The position numbers and the translations under genes are program-made. Below are positions 16,712 through 25,006 of a stretch of DNA of 42,179 bases, piece after piece. The notes beneath the pieces are model-generated. The model saw only the letters and a program-made list of their open reading frames with translations, was not told the DNA's origin and did no database searches. This stretch comes from an uncultured Neomegalonema sp. (GTDB lineage Bacteria; Pseudomonadota; Alphaproteobacteria; Rhodobacterales; Rhodobacteraceae). Numbering within the stretch: position 1 is the stretch's first letter; every line of letters begins with the position of its first letter. The DNA lies in the NCBI GenBank assembly GCA_937995735.1, contig CALKIZ010000067.1, forward strand, positions 1 through 42,179. The letters run 5' to 3'.

Positions 16712-18511
16712 ATGAAACGACTGCTAATCGGCAGCACGATAACAGCAATGTTGTGTGCCGGAACGGTGTTGGCGAATGACAGCGTTCTGAGCGACACAGC
16801 CAATGTTAATCAGTGGGCAATTCAAACGGGTGACTATGCGAATACCCGCTACTCAAAGCTCAATCAAATCAACCGCCATAATGTAAAGCGCCTTCAGGTC
16901 GCATGGACGTTCTCGACCGGCGTGCTTCGCGGTCACGAAGGATCGCCGCTTGTCATTGGCGACACGATGTATGTTCACACCCCATTCCCGAACATTGTGT
17001 ATGCGCTTGATCTCAACAACGATGGCGCAATCAAATGGAAGTACGAGCCAAAGCAAGACCCGGATGTGATTCCGGTGATGTGCTGTGACACGGTGAACCG
17101 TGGACTGGCTCATGCAGACGGCACGATCTTCTTGCATCAAGCCGACACAACAATCGTTGCGCTTGATGCTAAATCCGGTGACGTCAAGTGGACTGCTGTA
17201 AACGGTGACCCGTCAATCGGTGAAACTAATACTGCAACGGTTCTGCCGGTCAAAGATAAGATAATCGTTGGCATTTCCGGTGGCGAGTTCGGAATTCAGG
17301 GCCACGTTACCGCCTACGACATTAAATCCGGTGAGAGACTCTGGCGTGCCTTCTCGCAAGGCCCGGACGACATGTTATTGTTTGATGAGAACACCACATC
17401 CCTCGGCAAGCCCGTTGGTGAAAACAGCTCGCTTGACACTTGGGAAGGCGATCAGTGGAAAATCGGCGGTGGCGCGACTTGGGGTTGGTATTCTTACGAT
17501 CCTGACTTGAACCTCTTCTACTACGGTTCAGGCAACCCTTCGACATGGAACCCTGCACAGCGTCCTGGCGACAACCGTTGGTCCATGACGATCTTTGCGC
17601 GTGATGCCGATACTGGTGTTGCGAAATGGGTTTATCAAATGACCCCACATGATGAGTGGGATTATGACGGCATCAATGAAATGATCCTTACCGATCAGGA
17701 AATTGATGGTAAAATGCGCCCGCTTCTGACGCACTTTGACCGTAATGGCCTCGGCTACACGCTGGACCGTGCTACTGGTGAATTGCTCGTCGCGGAAAAA
17801 TTCGACCCGGTGGTTAACTGGACCACAGGTGTCGATATGGACCCTGACAGTGAAACATATGGCCGCCCGGCTGTTGTGGCGGAATATTCCACCGAGCAAA
17901 ACGGCGAAGACGTAAACTCGACGGGTATTTGCCCGGCAGCGCTTGGTTCAAAAGACCAACAGCCTGCCGCATACAGCCCGCGCACTGAAATGTTCTACGT
18001 CCCGACCAACCACGTCTGCATGGACTACGAGCCATTCCGTGTTTCGTACACAGCGGGTCAGCCTTACGTTGGCGCAACCCTCGCAATGTATCCTGCTCCA
18101 GACTCGCATGGCGGCATGGGTAACTTCATCGCTTGGGACGGCAAAAAAGGTGAAATCGTTTGGTCCCTTCCTGAGAAATTCTCAGTATGGTCCGGCGCAC
18201 TCGCAACGGCTGGTGATGTCGTCTTCTACGGCACGCTCGAAGGTTACCTAAAGGCTGTTGATGCACGCTCGGGTGAAGAACTTTATAAGTTCAAAACCCC
18301 ATCGGGTATCATCGGCAACGTGATGACCTATAAGCATGACGGCAAACAGTTTGTTGGTATCCTTTCAGGTATCGGCGGCTGGGCTGGCATCGGCCTTGCG
18401 GCTGGTCTGACAAACCCGAATGACGGTCTGGGCGCTGTGGGTGGCTATGCTGCACTCAGCAACTACACCGCACTTGGTGGCCAGCTGACAGTCTTCGCAC
18501 TACCTGACTGA
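16712..18511 (+). CDS. xoxF: Lanthanide-dependent methanol dehydrogenase
   Basis: XoxF oxidises methanol (and other short alcohols, sometimes formaldehyde) in the periplasm with PQQ and a lanthanide ion, passing electrons to a cytochrome c. The 599-aa precursor has a signal peptide (about 1-21, LA-ND), an eight-bladed propeller with Trp-docking repeats, the adjacent Cys124-Cys125 pair that forms the disulfide above PQQ, and the catalytic Asp317 in [11 protein letters not shown]. Asp319, two residues on, is the lanthanide ligand that marks XoxF; calcium enzymes of the MxaF type have Ala there. No mxaI lies nearby. The cytochrome and xoxJ genes follow after a terminator. Confidence 0.97.
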   Translation: MKRLLIGSTITAMLCAGTVLANDSVLSDTANVNQWAIQTGDYANTRYSKLNQINRHNVKRLQVAWTFSTGVLRGHEGSPLVIGDTMYVHTPFPNIVYALDLNNDGAIKWKYEPKQDPDVIPVMCCDTVNRGLAHADGTIFLHQADTTIVALDAKSGDVKWTAVNGDPSIGETNTATVLPVKDKIIVGISGGEFGIQGHVTAYDIKSGERLWRAFSQGPDDMLLFDENTTSLGKPVGENSSLDTWEGDQWKIGGGATWGWYSYDPDLNLFYYGSGNPSTWNPAQRPGDNRWSMTIFARDADTGVAKWVYQMTPHDEWDYDGINEMILTDQEIDGKMRPLLTHFDRNGLGYTLDRATGELLVAEKFDPVVNWTTGVDMDPDSETYGRPAVVAEYSTEQNGEDVNSTGICPAALGSKDQQPAAYSPRTEMFYVPTNHVCMDYEPFRVSYTAGQPYVGATLAMYPAPDSHGGMGNFIAWDGKKGEIVWSLPEKFSVWSGALATAGDVVFYGTLEGYLKAVDARSGEELYKFKTPSGIIGNVMTYKHDGKQFVGILSGIGGWAGIGLAAGLTNPNDGLGAVGGYAALSNYTALGGQLTVFALPD

Positions 18512-18538
18512 TCGAAGACACTTTAGGCTAACAAAGAG

Positions 18539-18572
18539 AGCCCGGCGTCATCCGGCGTCGGGCTTTTGTTTT
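18539..18572 (+). terminator. Intrinsic terminator or attenuator after xoxF
   Basis: A 10-bp stem (18539-18548 with 18555-18564, two G-U pairs) around a 6-nt loop is followed by TTTTGTTTT. It lies 27 bases after the xoxF stop and just before the cytochrome gene, so it probably ends most transcripts and lets xoxF be made in excess over the downstream genes, which rely on read-through or their own promoter. Confidence 0.85.
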
Positions 18573-18618
18573 GAGTGAAAGAGGCCGCAAGAGAGCCTCG
18601 CACGGAGGAAACCCCACA

Positions 18619-19335
18619 ATGACAAAGTTTATGCGGTTTGCCGCATGTTTGGGATTTATAGTTCCATTCGTTTCGGCACAAATGGCCTTTGCAAATGATA
18701 AGATTTCCGAAGCTGAAGGAATGATTGAACGTGCGGCTGAATTACGCGCGGAAGCGGACGCACTCGCCGAAAAAGCTGCGGCTCTGATCAAAGCCGCCGA
18801 AGCAGAAGCTGCTGCGGCCAAAGAAGAATCCGAAACGGCTGAAGCTGCAACCGAAGACGGCGCATCCGAGGCAACCTTAGAAGGTGCTGAAGGCGATAAC
18901 ATCGCTGCTGCCTATGAAGAGGGCGGCAAATATTTCACCGCCGACGATGTGCCTACTTTTAATGTTGCCGCAAATGGCGAAGTTGATTGGAATACGTTCT
19001 CAGGATTTCGGCGCTATCACTCCGAATGTCACGTATGTCACGGACCAGACGGAGAAGGGTCAACCTACGCCCCTGCATTGAAAAAATCAGCCCTCGATAT
19101 GGACTACTATGATTTCGTTGATGTCGTTGTAAATGGCAGGAAAGTTGTCGGTTCTTCCGCAAACAGCGTTATGCCATCTTTCGGTGAGAATAAGAATGTC
19201 ATGTGTTATCTCGACGACATTTACGTCTACCTGAAAGCACGCGGAACAGAAGATGTTGCACGCGGTCGTCCCGGCAAAAAGGCCAAGAAAACTGCGGAAT
19301 ACAAGGAGCAAGAAAATGCATGTATGGAAGGCTAG
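18619..19335 (+). CDS. xoxG: Methanol metabolism-related c-type cytochrome (XoxG-like)
   Basis: This 238-aa protein is the likely electron acceptor of XoxF. It has a signal peptide (about 1-25), an unusual Ala/Glu-rich helical linker (about 30-85), then a class I cytochrome c domain with CHVCH (Cys137, Cys140, His141) and Met185 in NSVMPSFG as axial ligand. The C-terminal part contains two further Cys residues (in VMCYLDD and ENACMEG), matching the four-Cys methanol-related cytochrome family, and the usual VARGRPGKK stretch. GGAGGAA precedes the ATG at 18619; the frame is open upstream to 18571 but that extension overlaps the terminator. It overlaps xoxJ by 20 bases. Confidence 0.88.
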   Translation: MTKFMRFAACLGFIVPFVSAQMAFANDKISEAEGMIERAAELRAEADALAEKAAALIKAAEAEAAAAKEESETAEAATEDGASEATLEGAEGDNIAAAYEEGGKYFTADDVPTFNVAANGEVDWNTFSGFRRYHSECHVCHGPDGEGSTYAPALKKSALDMDYYDFVDVVVNGRKVVGSSANSVMPSFGENKNVMCYLDDIYVYLKARGTEDVARGRPGKKAKKTAEYKEQENACMEG

Positions 19336-20149
19336 TTTAGCCCTCTGTCTGAGCATTTTTTTTGCTGGTCAGGCACAGGCACAAACCGCTGATCTTGTTG
19401 CAAAGACAGCATTTCGTGTCTGCGCTGACCCTGCAAATATGCCCTTCTCCAACAAAGCGGGGGAAGGATTTGAGAATAAGTTAGCAGAACTATTCGCCGA
19501 AAAACTTGAATTACCCTTGCGCTATGAATGGTTTCCGCAAGCCACGGGTTTTATAAGAAGAACGTTGGGCGAAAAACGATGTGATGTGGTGATGGCCTAC
19601 GCGCAGGGCCACGAGTTGGTTCTGAACACAAACCACTATTTCGTTTCATCTTACGTCTTTGTCACGTTGCCGGATAGCCCGCTGGCCGACGTTACAACGC
19701 TTTCCGACGAGCGACTGAAAGGGAAACGCATTGGTGTTATCGCGGGGTCACCGCCCGCAACGCATATGGCGAGAAATGGCCTGATCGGTAAAGCCAAAGG
19801 TTATCATCTCGTCGTAGATCGGCGAGCGAACTCACCAGCCGAAAAGATGCTCGCGGATATTTTAGACGGGACCGTTGATGCAGGCGTTCTTTGGGGACCA
19901 ATCGGCGGTAATTTAGCGAAATCAAGCGATCCAGCACTTACAGTGATACCGCTGCTAAATGAAGTTGGCGCACCGCGCATGTTCTACCGGATTACAATGG
20001 GGGTAAGGCCGGGTGAGCTGGTGTGGAAACGAAAACTCAATTCTATGATCCGCCGAAATCAGAAGGAAATCGACGAAATCCTCGAAGAATTTGGCATTCC
20101 TCTGCTGCGAGAAATGGGAGACGGAGTGATCGAAAAGGGCGCGGAATGA
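19316..20149 (+). CDS. xoxJ: XoxJ/MoxJ-type periplasmic binding protein
   Basis: The 277-aa protein has a signal peptide (about 1-21, AQA-QT) and a type II periplasmic-binding fold: FRVCADPANMPFSN at the start, YEWFPQATGFIRRTLGEKRCDVVMA, then DGTVDAGVLWGPIGG. This is the MoxJ/XoxJ family encoded with quinoprotein dehydrogenases. The protein has lost transport partners in methylotrophs and is thought to help activate or assemble the dehydrogenase. The AAGGAG site is seven bases before the ATG at 19316, inside the end of the cytochrome gene. The next gene starts within its stop codon (ATGA). Confidence 0.9.
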   Translation: MHVWKASLALCLSIFFAGQAQAQTADLVAKTAFRVCADPANMPFSNKAGEGFENKLAELFAEKLELPLRYEWFPQATGFIRRTLGEKRCDVVMAYAQGHELVLNTNHYFVSSYVFVTLPDSPLADVTTLSDERLKGKRIGVIAGSPPATHMARNGLIGKAKGYHLVVDRRANSPAEKMLADILDGTVDAGVLWGPIGGNLAKSSDPALTVIPLLNEVGAPRMFYRITMGVRPGELVWKRKLNSMIRRNQKEIDEILEEFGIPLLREMGDGVIEKGAE

Positions 20150-20685
20150 ACTTTCGCCTCGCCCTCGTGTCGATCTTGCTTCTCACTCAGCCGGCTTTTG
20201 CTGACACGGAACCCGAGGGCTACAAACTCGATCATTATCGCTCGCCCGTGCCCGACACATTGGAGGGTGTTACGATTGTCGATGACGATGCGGCCTTCGC
20301 GCTTTGGAAAACGGGCACGGTCGTTTTCGTCGATGTTTTGCCGAAACCGCCTAAGCCCAAACTCCCTAAAGGAACAATCTTTCGGGAAAAGCCGAGGCAC
20401 AGTATTCCGGGTTCTATTTGGTTGCCGAATGTCGGGTATGGACGGCTTGCCGATCTAACAGATGCCTATTTTCGGGAGAATCTTGAACAAGCATTGCAAA
20501 GTTTAGAATCGCCGGTTTTGTTCTTTTGCCTACGTGATTGCTGGATGTCATGGAACGCAGCGAAGCGAGCAACAACCGAATACGGCTACAAGCGTGTCTT
20601 TTGGTATCCTGATGGCACGGATGGGTGGGAGTTCTTTGACTATCCTACAGAAAAATCCACCCCTGTCGCCCAACGCGACCCTTAA
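20146..20685 (+). CDS. PQQ catabolism-associated CxxxCW-motif protein, rhodanese-like
   Basis: The 179-aa precursor has a signal peptide (about 1-19, FA-DT) and a rhodanese-like fold with the motif FFCLRDCWMSWNAAKR, in which Cys128 and Cys132 precede Trp133. This protein family co-occurs with PQQ-dependent alcohol oxidation genes and is thought to be a periplasmic redox or sulfur-handling protein; no reaction has been assigned. Its ATG overlaps the xoxJ stop. A SoxYZ-like carrier encoded two genes downstream would be a natural sulfur partner, which is my inference. Confidence 0.88.
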   Translation: MNFRLALVSILLLTQPAFADTEPEGYKLDHYRSPVPDTLEGVTIVDDDAAFALWKTGTVVFVDVLPKPPKPKLPKGTIFREKPRHSIPGSIWLPNVGYGRLADLTDAYFRENLEQALQSLESPVLFFCLRDCWMSWNAAKRATTEYGYKRVFWYPDGTDGWEFFDYPTEKSTPVAQRDP

Positions 20686-20689
20686 GCGG

Positions 20690-20721
20690 CTCCGTAATGT
20701 TTAATCTAAAGCGCTACGGAG
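20690..20721. other. Inverted repeat between CxxxCW and HExxH genes
   Basis: CTCCGTA (20690-20696) and TACGGAG (20715-20721) are perfect complements around an 18-nt AT-rich loop, five bases after the preceding stop codon. No T-tract follows. It may be a weak terminator, a processing site or an operator for the HExxH gene starting at 20756. Confidence 0.4.
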
Positions 20722-20755
20722 TTGAGCAAGTCAGGGAACAATCAGACGGACGACC

Positions 20756-21322
20756 ATGAAGAAATTTGGCTTCATACTCGGTGTATTTACCGCTCTGATA
20801 GCGTCCAATGTGGTGGCTGGACCAGCGACCGATAAAATAGCACAGCGTGAGCCGGAACCCTTCGCCGGATATTCAAAGAAATGCGGTTTCCCGATTTTAT
20901 TCGCGAATACCAATTCTATTTCTCTCGCCCGTATTGACGCCCGCCTTGGCAAAATTATCGTACTCGATCCTGTTTTAAGATACCCCGGCCAAGACGCGCA
21001 CCGGCGATTCCTCATCGCCCATGAGTGCGCTCATCACCTTCAGGGGCATACCTCTGTCAAAGGCTTACAAAATCGTAGAAAAGATAAAGGCGTTGAAGAT
21101 CAAGAGTTAAGTGCCGATTGTTGGGCGGCTGAAGCCTTGGCCCTCACTGACTATGCCGCTAATGTTAAGTTCATCGCAGACGCCTTCTATCGCAAGGGTC
21201 TTCATTCACCGGGATCAGGTTATCCATCAGGCGTACAGCGATCCACAATGGTCTATCACTGCCTCCAATCAGCCCGTCGACAAAAAGCGGCTAAAGAAAA
21301 TACAAGTTCTGAAAGGAAATAA
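20756..21322 (+). CDS. Secreted HExxH-motif putative metalloprotease
   Basis: The 188-aa protein has a signal peptide (about 1-21, VVA-GP) and a zinc-peptidase-like core: HECAHH at 89-94 gives the HExxH ligands His89 and His93 and catalytic Glu90, and QELSADCWA places a third ligand, Glu117, in the ExxAD pattern of gluzincins. It lacks membrane segments, so it should be periplasmic. I cannot name the family. It sits between the CxxxCW protein and the SoxYZ-like carrier, so a function in dehydrogenase maturation, signalling or quality control is plausible but unproven. The start is the ATG at 20756. Confidence 0.8.
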   Translation: MKKFGFILGVFTALIASNVVAGPATDKIAQREPEPFAGYSKKCGFPILFANTNSISLARIDARLGKIIVLDPVLRYPGQDAHRRFLIAHECAHHLQGHTSVKGLQNRRKDKGVEDQELSADCWAAEALALTDYAANVKFIADAFYRKGLHSPGSGYPSGVQRSTMVYHCLQSARRQKAAKENTSSERK

Positions 21323-21426
21323 GGCTTCAATTTGCTGCACCGCAATATGCAGGGTGTTTGCCTAAATATCCAAATCCGTTTACTATCCGGAGATATAAAG
21401 GAACTTTACCCGCTAGGATTTTTTTC

Positions 21427-22260
21427 ATGAAGCGCGCTGCCTTTTTGACAATGATGTCTTTCGCACTTTTTTCCGGGCCAGCTTTGGCCGGGGAAGCATG
21501 GGATGAAATAAAGGCGGAGCTTTATGGTGAGCGTGTAATCCTTCCGGCAAAAGATATTGTCACTCTGACGACGCCCTATCGCGCGAAAGATGATCGTGAA
21601 GTCCCGATTGAAACGAGCACTCGTTTCTCTGACGGACGCACTGTTAAATCGGTTTCGATCATTATCGATGACAACCCAGCACCTGTTTCGGCTGTTTTCG
21701 AGCTTGAAACGCCGGAACAGAGTTTTGATGTCACCGCAAATATGCGCATCAATGGACCCACGCCCGTCCGCGTCGTCGTTGAGGCTAGCGATGGCGCGCT
21801 TTATATGACGGAAGAGTTTGTAAAAACGTCCGGCCTTGGCGCTTGTTCCGCGCCACCGATAAGCGGCATCAAAGAAGCCCTAGCCACCTTGGGTCAGATG
21901 GACCTTATCGCTAAACCACCAAAAGATGTTGAATCGCTGGTGGCGAACTTGACCGCAAACACAGCTTCTTCAACCAAGCCTGAGCCAAAAAACCTACGTC
22001 TGGAAATTAAGCACCCAAGCCATTCCGGGATGCAGATGGACCAGATATCACTGCTGTATATTCTCGCGCGCTATGTTGAAACCGTCGAAGTTTGGACGGA
22101 TCAAGACAAGCTGTTCACAATGACCGGCTCAATATCGCTAAGTGAAGACCCCGAGATTGAGTTCAGCTATACCACACCGGATGTGAAAGCCATTCGCGTG
22201 CGAATGACCGATACGGATGAAACCGTCTCTGAAGAGGTTTTCCCTATCGGGGAAAGCTAA
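21427..22260 (+). CDS. Quinoprotein dehydrogenase-associated SoxYZ-like carrier
   Basis: The 277-aa precursor has a signal peptide (about 1-21, ALA-GE), an N-terminal SoxY-like domain and a C-terminal SoxZ-like domain (about 185-277, with LRLEIKHPSHSGMQMDQ). In sulfur oxidation SoxY carries intermediates on a Cys near its end; here the junction segment SGLGACSAPP holds Cys140 in the equivalent position. The fused family is known beside PQQ dehydrogenases, with unknown substrate. I start at the ATG at 21427, which gives the signal peptide; the open frame upstream to 21358 does not look coding. It ends the methanol-related block. Confidence 0.85.
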   Translation: MKRAAFLTMMSFALFSGPALAGEAWDEIKAELYGERVILPAKDIVTLTTPYRAKDDREVPIETSTRFSDGRTVKSVSIIIDDNPAPVSAVFELETPEQSFDVTANMRINGPTPVRVVVEASDGALYMTEEFVKTSGLGACSAPPISGIKEALATLGQMDLIAKPPKDVESLVANLTANTASSTKPEPKNLRLEIKHPSHSGMQMDQISLLYILARYVETVEVWTDQDKLFTMTGSISLSEDPEIEFSYTTPDVKAIRVRMTDTDETVSEEVFPIGES

Positions 22261-22333
22261 CATCGCCGGGTCAGGTTAGACCGTTACGGAATAGCAACAC
22301 AGAGAAATACGAGCAGCTTGGATTACGATTATC

Positions 22334-23260
22334 TTAGCGTAAATCGAACCGCATCGGAGTCATTCCGGCCACGCTGCCGCCACGGGTTATTTGTCTCTCG
22401 GATAGAATAACAGAGCCATCATCCGCAAAGATTTCGACCATTTGCCACGCACCCGGTCTTTTATGCCCTCTTGCAGGATGTGTACTCAGAGAACCAATCC
22501 CGACGACCGGGATACGTTTTGTCTTGCCATCAATCCAAGAGAGTTCCCGTGCATGTGTATGGCCGTGCAGCACAAGAGCAACGCCATATTCGGCGAATAA
22601 TTCACAGACTTCCGGCCCATCGATCAGGCGTTTTCGTGAAGAGGTAATCTTTGTAGGAGGATGGTGCATCAAGACAATAGCCAACAATCCGTCCGCTCGC
22701 ACCTGACCTAATATTTGCGCGAGCAGCTCGCGTTGACTTTCTCCCACCTCACCAGATGCAAACCCCAACGGGGTCGGGATAGCAGTCGATACGGTGATCA
22801 AAGCGCAATTTCCAAATACACGAAGCACGGGGAATTGCTCTTTTTCTGACACTCCTTGAATGGCAGACCAATGGGTTCTCATGTAATCCATAGAGCGATG
22901 CGTCATGGCTTCATGATTACCGGGCAAGCAAAGTAAGGCTTCCGGCTTACAGAGCTTTTGTAGAAAACCTGCTCCGTTACGAAATTCCGCCTCCGATCCA
23001 AAATTGATCAGGTCGCCTGTCATCGTGATAAGATCAGGGCTGTGCTCTTTTACGTCTTCTAACAGCGTGGCCGCAATTTCCGGTCGATGAATCCGTCGCC
23101 GCCTTAGATACCAACTACAGGTACTAAGGGCCGCTTTAGCACTCCACTCTTTGCCACGGGGAAGGCCCATTGGCAGGTGAAGATCTGAAATATGAGCTAT
23201 GCGAAGGGGTCCGGTCACGCGGTGTCGTCGCAAATTTCGCGTTAGCTGTCCAGACGCCAC
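22334..23260 (-). CDS. Metallophosphoesterase (calcineurin-like)
   Basis: The 308-aa protein contains the full set of dimetal phosphoesterase motifs: ISDLHL (Asp26, His28), GDLIN (Asp83), GNHE (Asn115, His116), MHHPP (His199/His200) and GHTHA (about 233-237). Members hydrolyse phosphate esters such as cAMP or lipid intermediates; the overall pattern is closest to CpdA-like class III enzymes, but the substrate cannot be told from sequence. It has no signal peptide. The start is a GTG at 23258-23260. It is convergent with the SoxYZ-like gene and divergent from the HIT gene, so it is probably monocistronic. Confidence 0.88.
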   Translation of the reverse strand: MASGQLTRNLRRHRVTGPLRIAHISDLHLPMGLPRGKEWSAKAALSTCSWYLRRRRIHRPEIAATLLEDVKEHSPDLITMTGDLINFGSEAEFRNGAGFLQKLCKPEALLCLPGNHEAMTHRSMDYMRTHWSAIQGVSEKEQFPVLRVFGNCALITVSTAIPTPLGFASGEVGESQRELLAQILGQVRADGLLAIVLMHHPPTKITSSRKRLIDGPEVCELFAEYGVALVLHGHTHARELSWIDGKTKRIPVVGIGSLSTHPARGHKRPGAWQMVEIFADDGSVILSERQITRGGSVAGMTPMRFDLR

Positions 23261-23402
23261 TTAATATCAATATGGAATGAGAGCCTATCAGCACAGTATC
23301 TTGTGCTGTAACAGTCTGCGAGAATTTAAATGTGATCACGGCCCAAAGATTGGCATATTACAAGAGCTTTATGGCGCTCAATGCTTGAGGTAGGGTGACC
23401 CG

Positions 23403-23846
23403 ATGAATGCGACTTTTGAAAAATTCGGCTGGCCAAAAACCAAAATAGCCGAGCTAAAACACTGGGGCGTGATGCTACGCCCGGCGCAACCGACACTCGG
23501 CTCACTCGTCCTTGTTTGTAAGCAGGATGTGGATGCTTTCGGGGCGGTCGATACTGACGGAATGCAAGAGCTAGGCGAAGCAATCCATCATATTGAAGCG
23601 ATGCTGAAGCAAGCTGTGGACTATGAGAAAATCAACTATCTCATGTTGATGATGGTTGATCCTGACGTTCATTTTCATGTCATTCCCCGCCATGATGGTG
23701 TTCGCACGCTTTGCGGGTTTGACCGGGTTGATTCGGGCTGGCCGGGTCCTCCGAACCTTGGTGATGCACTCGCACTGGAAGCTCCTGATGTTGAACAGAT
23801 CGTCACAGCGTTGCGTAGTGTATGGAACGGGCCGGTTTCGGGGTGA
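23403..23846 (+). CDS. HIT-family hydrolase
   Basis: HIT proteins cleave nucleoside phosphoramidates or dinucleoside polyphosphates. The 147-aa product has the HIT signature as DVHFHVI (residues 88-94): the first His of the usual triad is Asp88, while His90 (the nucleophile position) and His92 are kept, so activity is likely. It is cytosolic. It opens an operon with LptF, LptG and the ceramide-synthase-like gene, overlapping lptF at the stop codon. Whether it has a role in lipid metabolism or is only co-transcribed is unknown. Confidence 0.88.
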   Translation: MNATFEKFGWPKTKIAELKHWGVMLRPAQPTLGSLVLVCKQDVDAFGAVDTDGMQELGEAIHHIEAMLKQAVDYEKINYLMLMMVDPDVHFHVIPRHDGVRTLCGFDRVDSGWPGPPNLGDALALEAPDVEQIVTALRSVWNGPVSG

Positions 23847-25006
23847 TCAACTTTCCCTGCAAGATCGACCGGTATTTATTGAAATTGATGTTTCCACGCC
23901 TAGTGGCGGTGTTGCTCATTGCATTGGCGGCATTGCTGGCAGAGCGTATGCTGCGCCTCTTCGATCTTATGATTACATATGGTTCCGAGGTAACACCCGT
24001 TTTGCGGATGGTTGGCTCGCTCGTACCACATTATCTCGGACTGGCTTTGCCGGTGGCTTTCTGTATTGCAGTACTGAGTGCCATGCGCCATCTGTCGCAA
24101 ACCAGCGAGGCCGTTGCCATGGGCAGTGCGGGCTGGTCTTTGCGCCGCATCGGGCTTCCTTTTTTGTTATGCGGCGTTTTGTTCTGTCTGTTGAGTCAGA
24201 TGCTTTTTGGCATCGTGCAACCTGCTTCTCGCTATGCCTATCAAACCATCCGCCATGAACTCATCAATGCGGGTTGGAATGGTCGTATCGAAGAAGGCTC
24301 TTTCTTCAAAGTCAAAGACGGCTTTTTAGTTTCCACCGCCGGCATTGACGACACAGGCCGTATCCTCGACGAAGTTTTCGTTCTGCGCGAAGGTAAAGAC
24401 GGCACGACCGTGATGACGGCAAAGGGCGGCGTTCTCGTCCCTGATGTTGAAAACAACCATGTCCGGCTCCAATTAAATAATGGAAGGCTTCTTCTGCCGG
24501 ATGGTAAGTTTTTTGATTTCGAGAAAACAAACGTAAAGCACGAATTCGAACTTCCCGAACCTTTTCGGTCCCGTGGCACAAGCGCGCGCGAGTTAACAAC
24601 ATTAGAATTGTGGCACGCCATGTCACATGAGACACAATCGGCTGATCCACAGTTCGCCGCCGAATTTCATAATCGCCTTATCCGTTCCGTATCTCTCATC
24701 GGTATAGCAATGATGGCGGTCCCGCTGGGTATGGCCAATGCGCGAAGTCCGGGATGGATGCCGTTGGCCGTTGCCGTGGCTGTTCTTGCTATCTTCGATA
24801 ATGCGATCAAATTTGTAGACGGGCTTGCTCAGACTGAGAGAATAGATCCGGCGCTGGGAATGTGGGGGCTGGCCTTTATATTCAACGCTGCCGGGTTATG
24901 GCTCTTTTTGACGACATCAAGCGCGTCTTGGGGACCCCTTGCAACACTCAGACGTTTCGTTCGGCGTTTAGTTGACGGACTGATCCCAAGGAAAGCACGC
25001 GAATGA
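23843..25006 (+). CDS. lptF: LptF/LptG-family permease, LptF-like
   Basis: LptF and LptG form the inner-membrane part of the ABC transporter that extracts lipopolysaccharide and feeds it to the Lpt bridge. This 387-aa protein begins IDRYLLKLMFPRL, has three membrane helices in the first 125 residues, a periplasmic beta-jellyroll domain (about 125-265) and three C-terminal helices. I choose the GTG at 23843, whose TGA overlap with the HIT stop is typical coupling; an ATG at 23822 is possible. Normally lptFG precede lptD; here they precede sphingolipid genes, so this pair may serve sphingolipid export. Confidence 0.88.
   Translation: MINFPCKIDRYLLKLMFPRLVAVLLIALAALLAERMLRLFDLMITYGSEVTPVLRMVGSLVPHYLGLALPVAFCIAVLSAMRHLSQTSEAVAMGSAGWSLRRIGLPFLLCGVLFCLLSQMLFGIVQPASRYAYQTIRHELINAGWNGRIEEGSFFKVKDGFLVSTAGIDDTGRILDEVFVLREGKDGTTVMTAKGGVLVPDVENNHVRLQLNNGRLLLPDGKFFDFEKTNVKHEFELPEPFRSRGTSARELTTLELWHAMSHETQSADPQFAAEFHNRLIRSVSLIGIAMMAVPLGMANARSPGWMPLAVAVAVLAIFDNAIKFVDGLAQTERIDPALGMWGLAFIFNAAGLWLFLTTSSASWGPLATLRRFVRRLVDGLIPRKARE

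Noticed and set aside
16712-18511. Calcium-type methanol dehydrogenase (MxaF)
   Set aside because: Asp319 follows the catalytic Asp317 by two residues, which is the lanthanide signature; MxaF has Ala there, and no mxaI gene is present.
23667-23687. Inactive HIT protein because the first triad His is Asp
   Set aside because: The nucleophile His90 and His92 remain, and Asp at the first position is seen in active members of the family.
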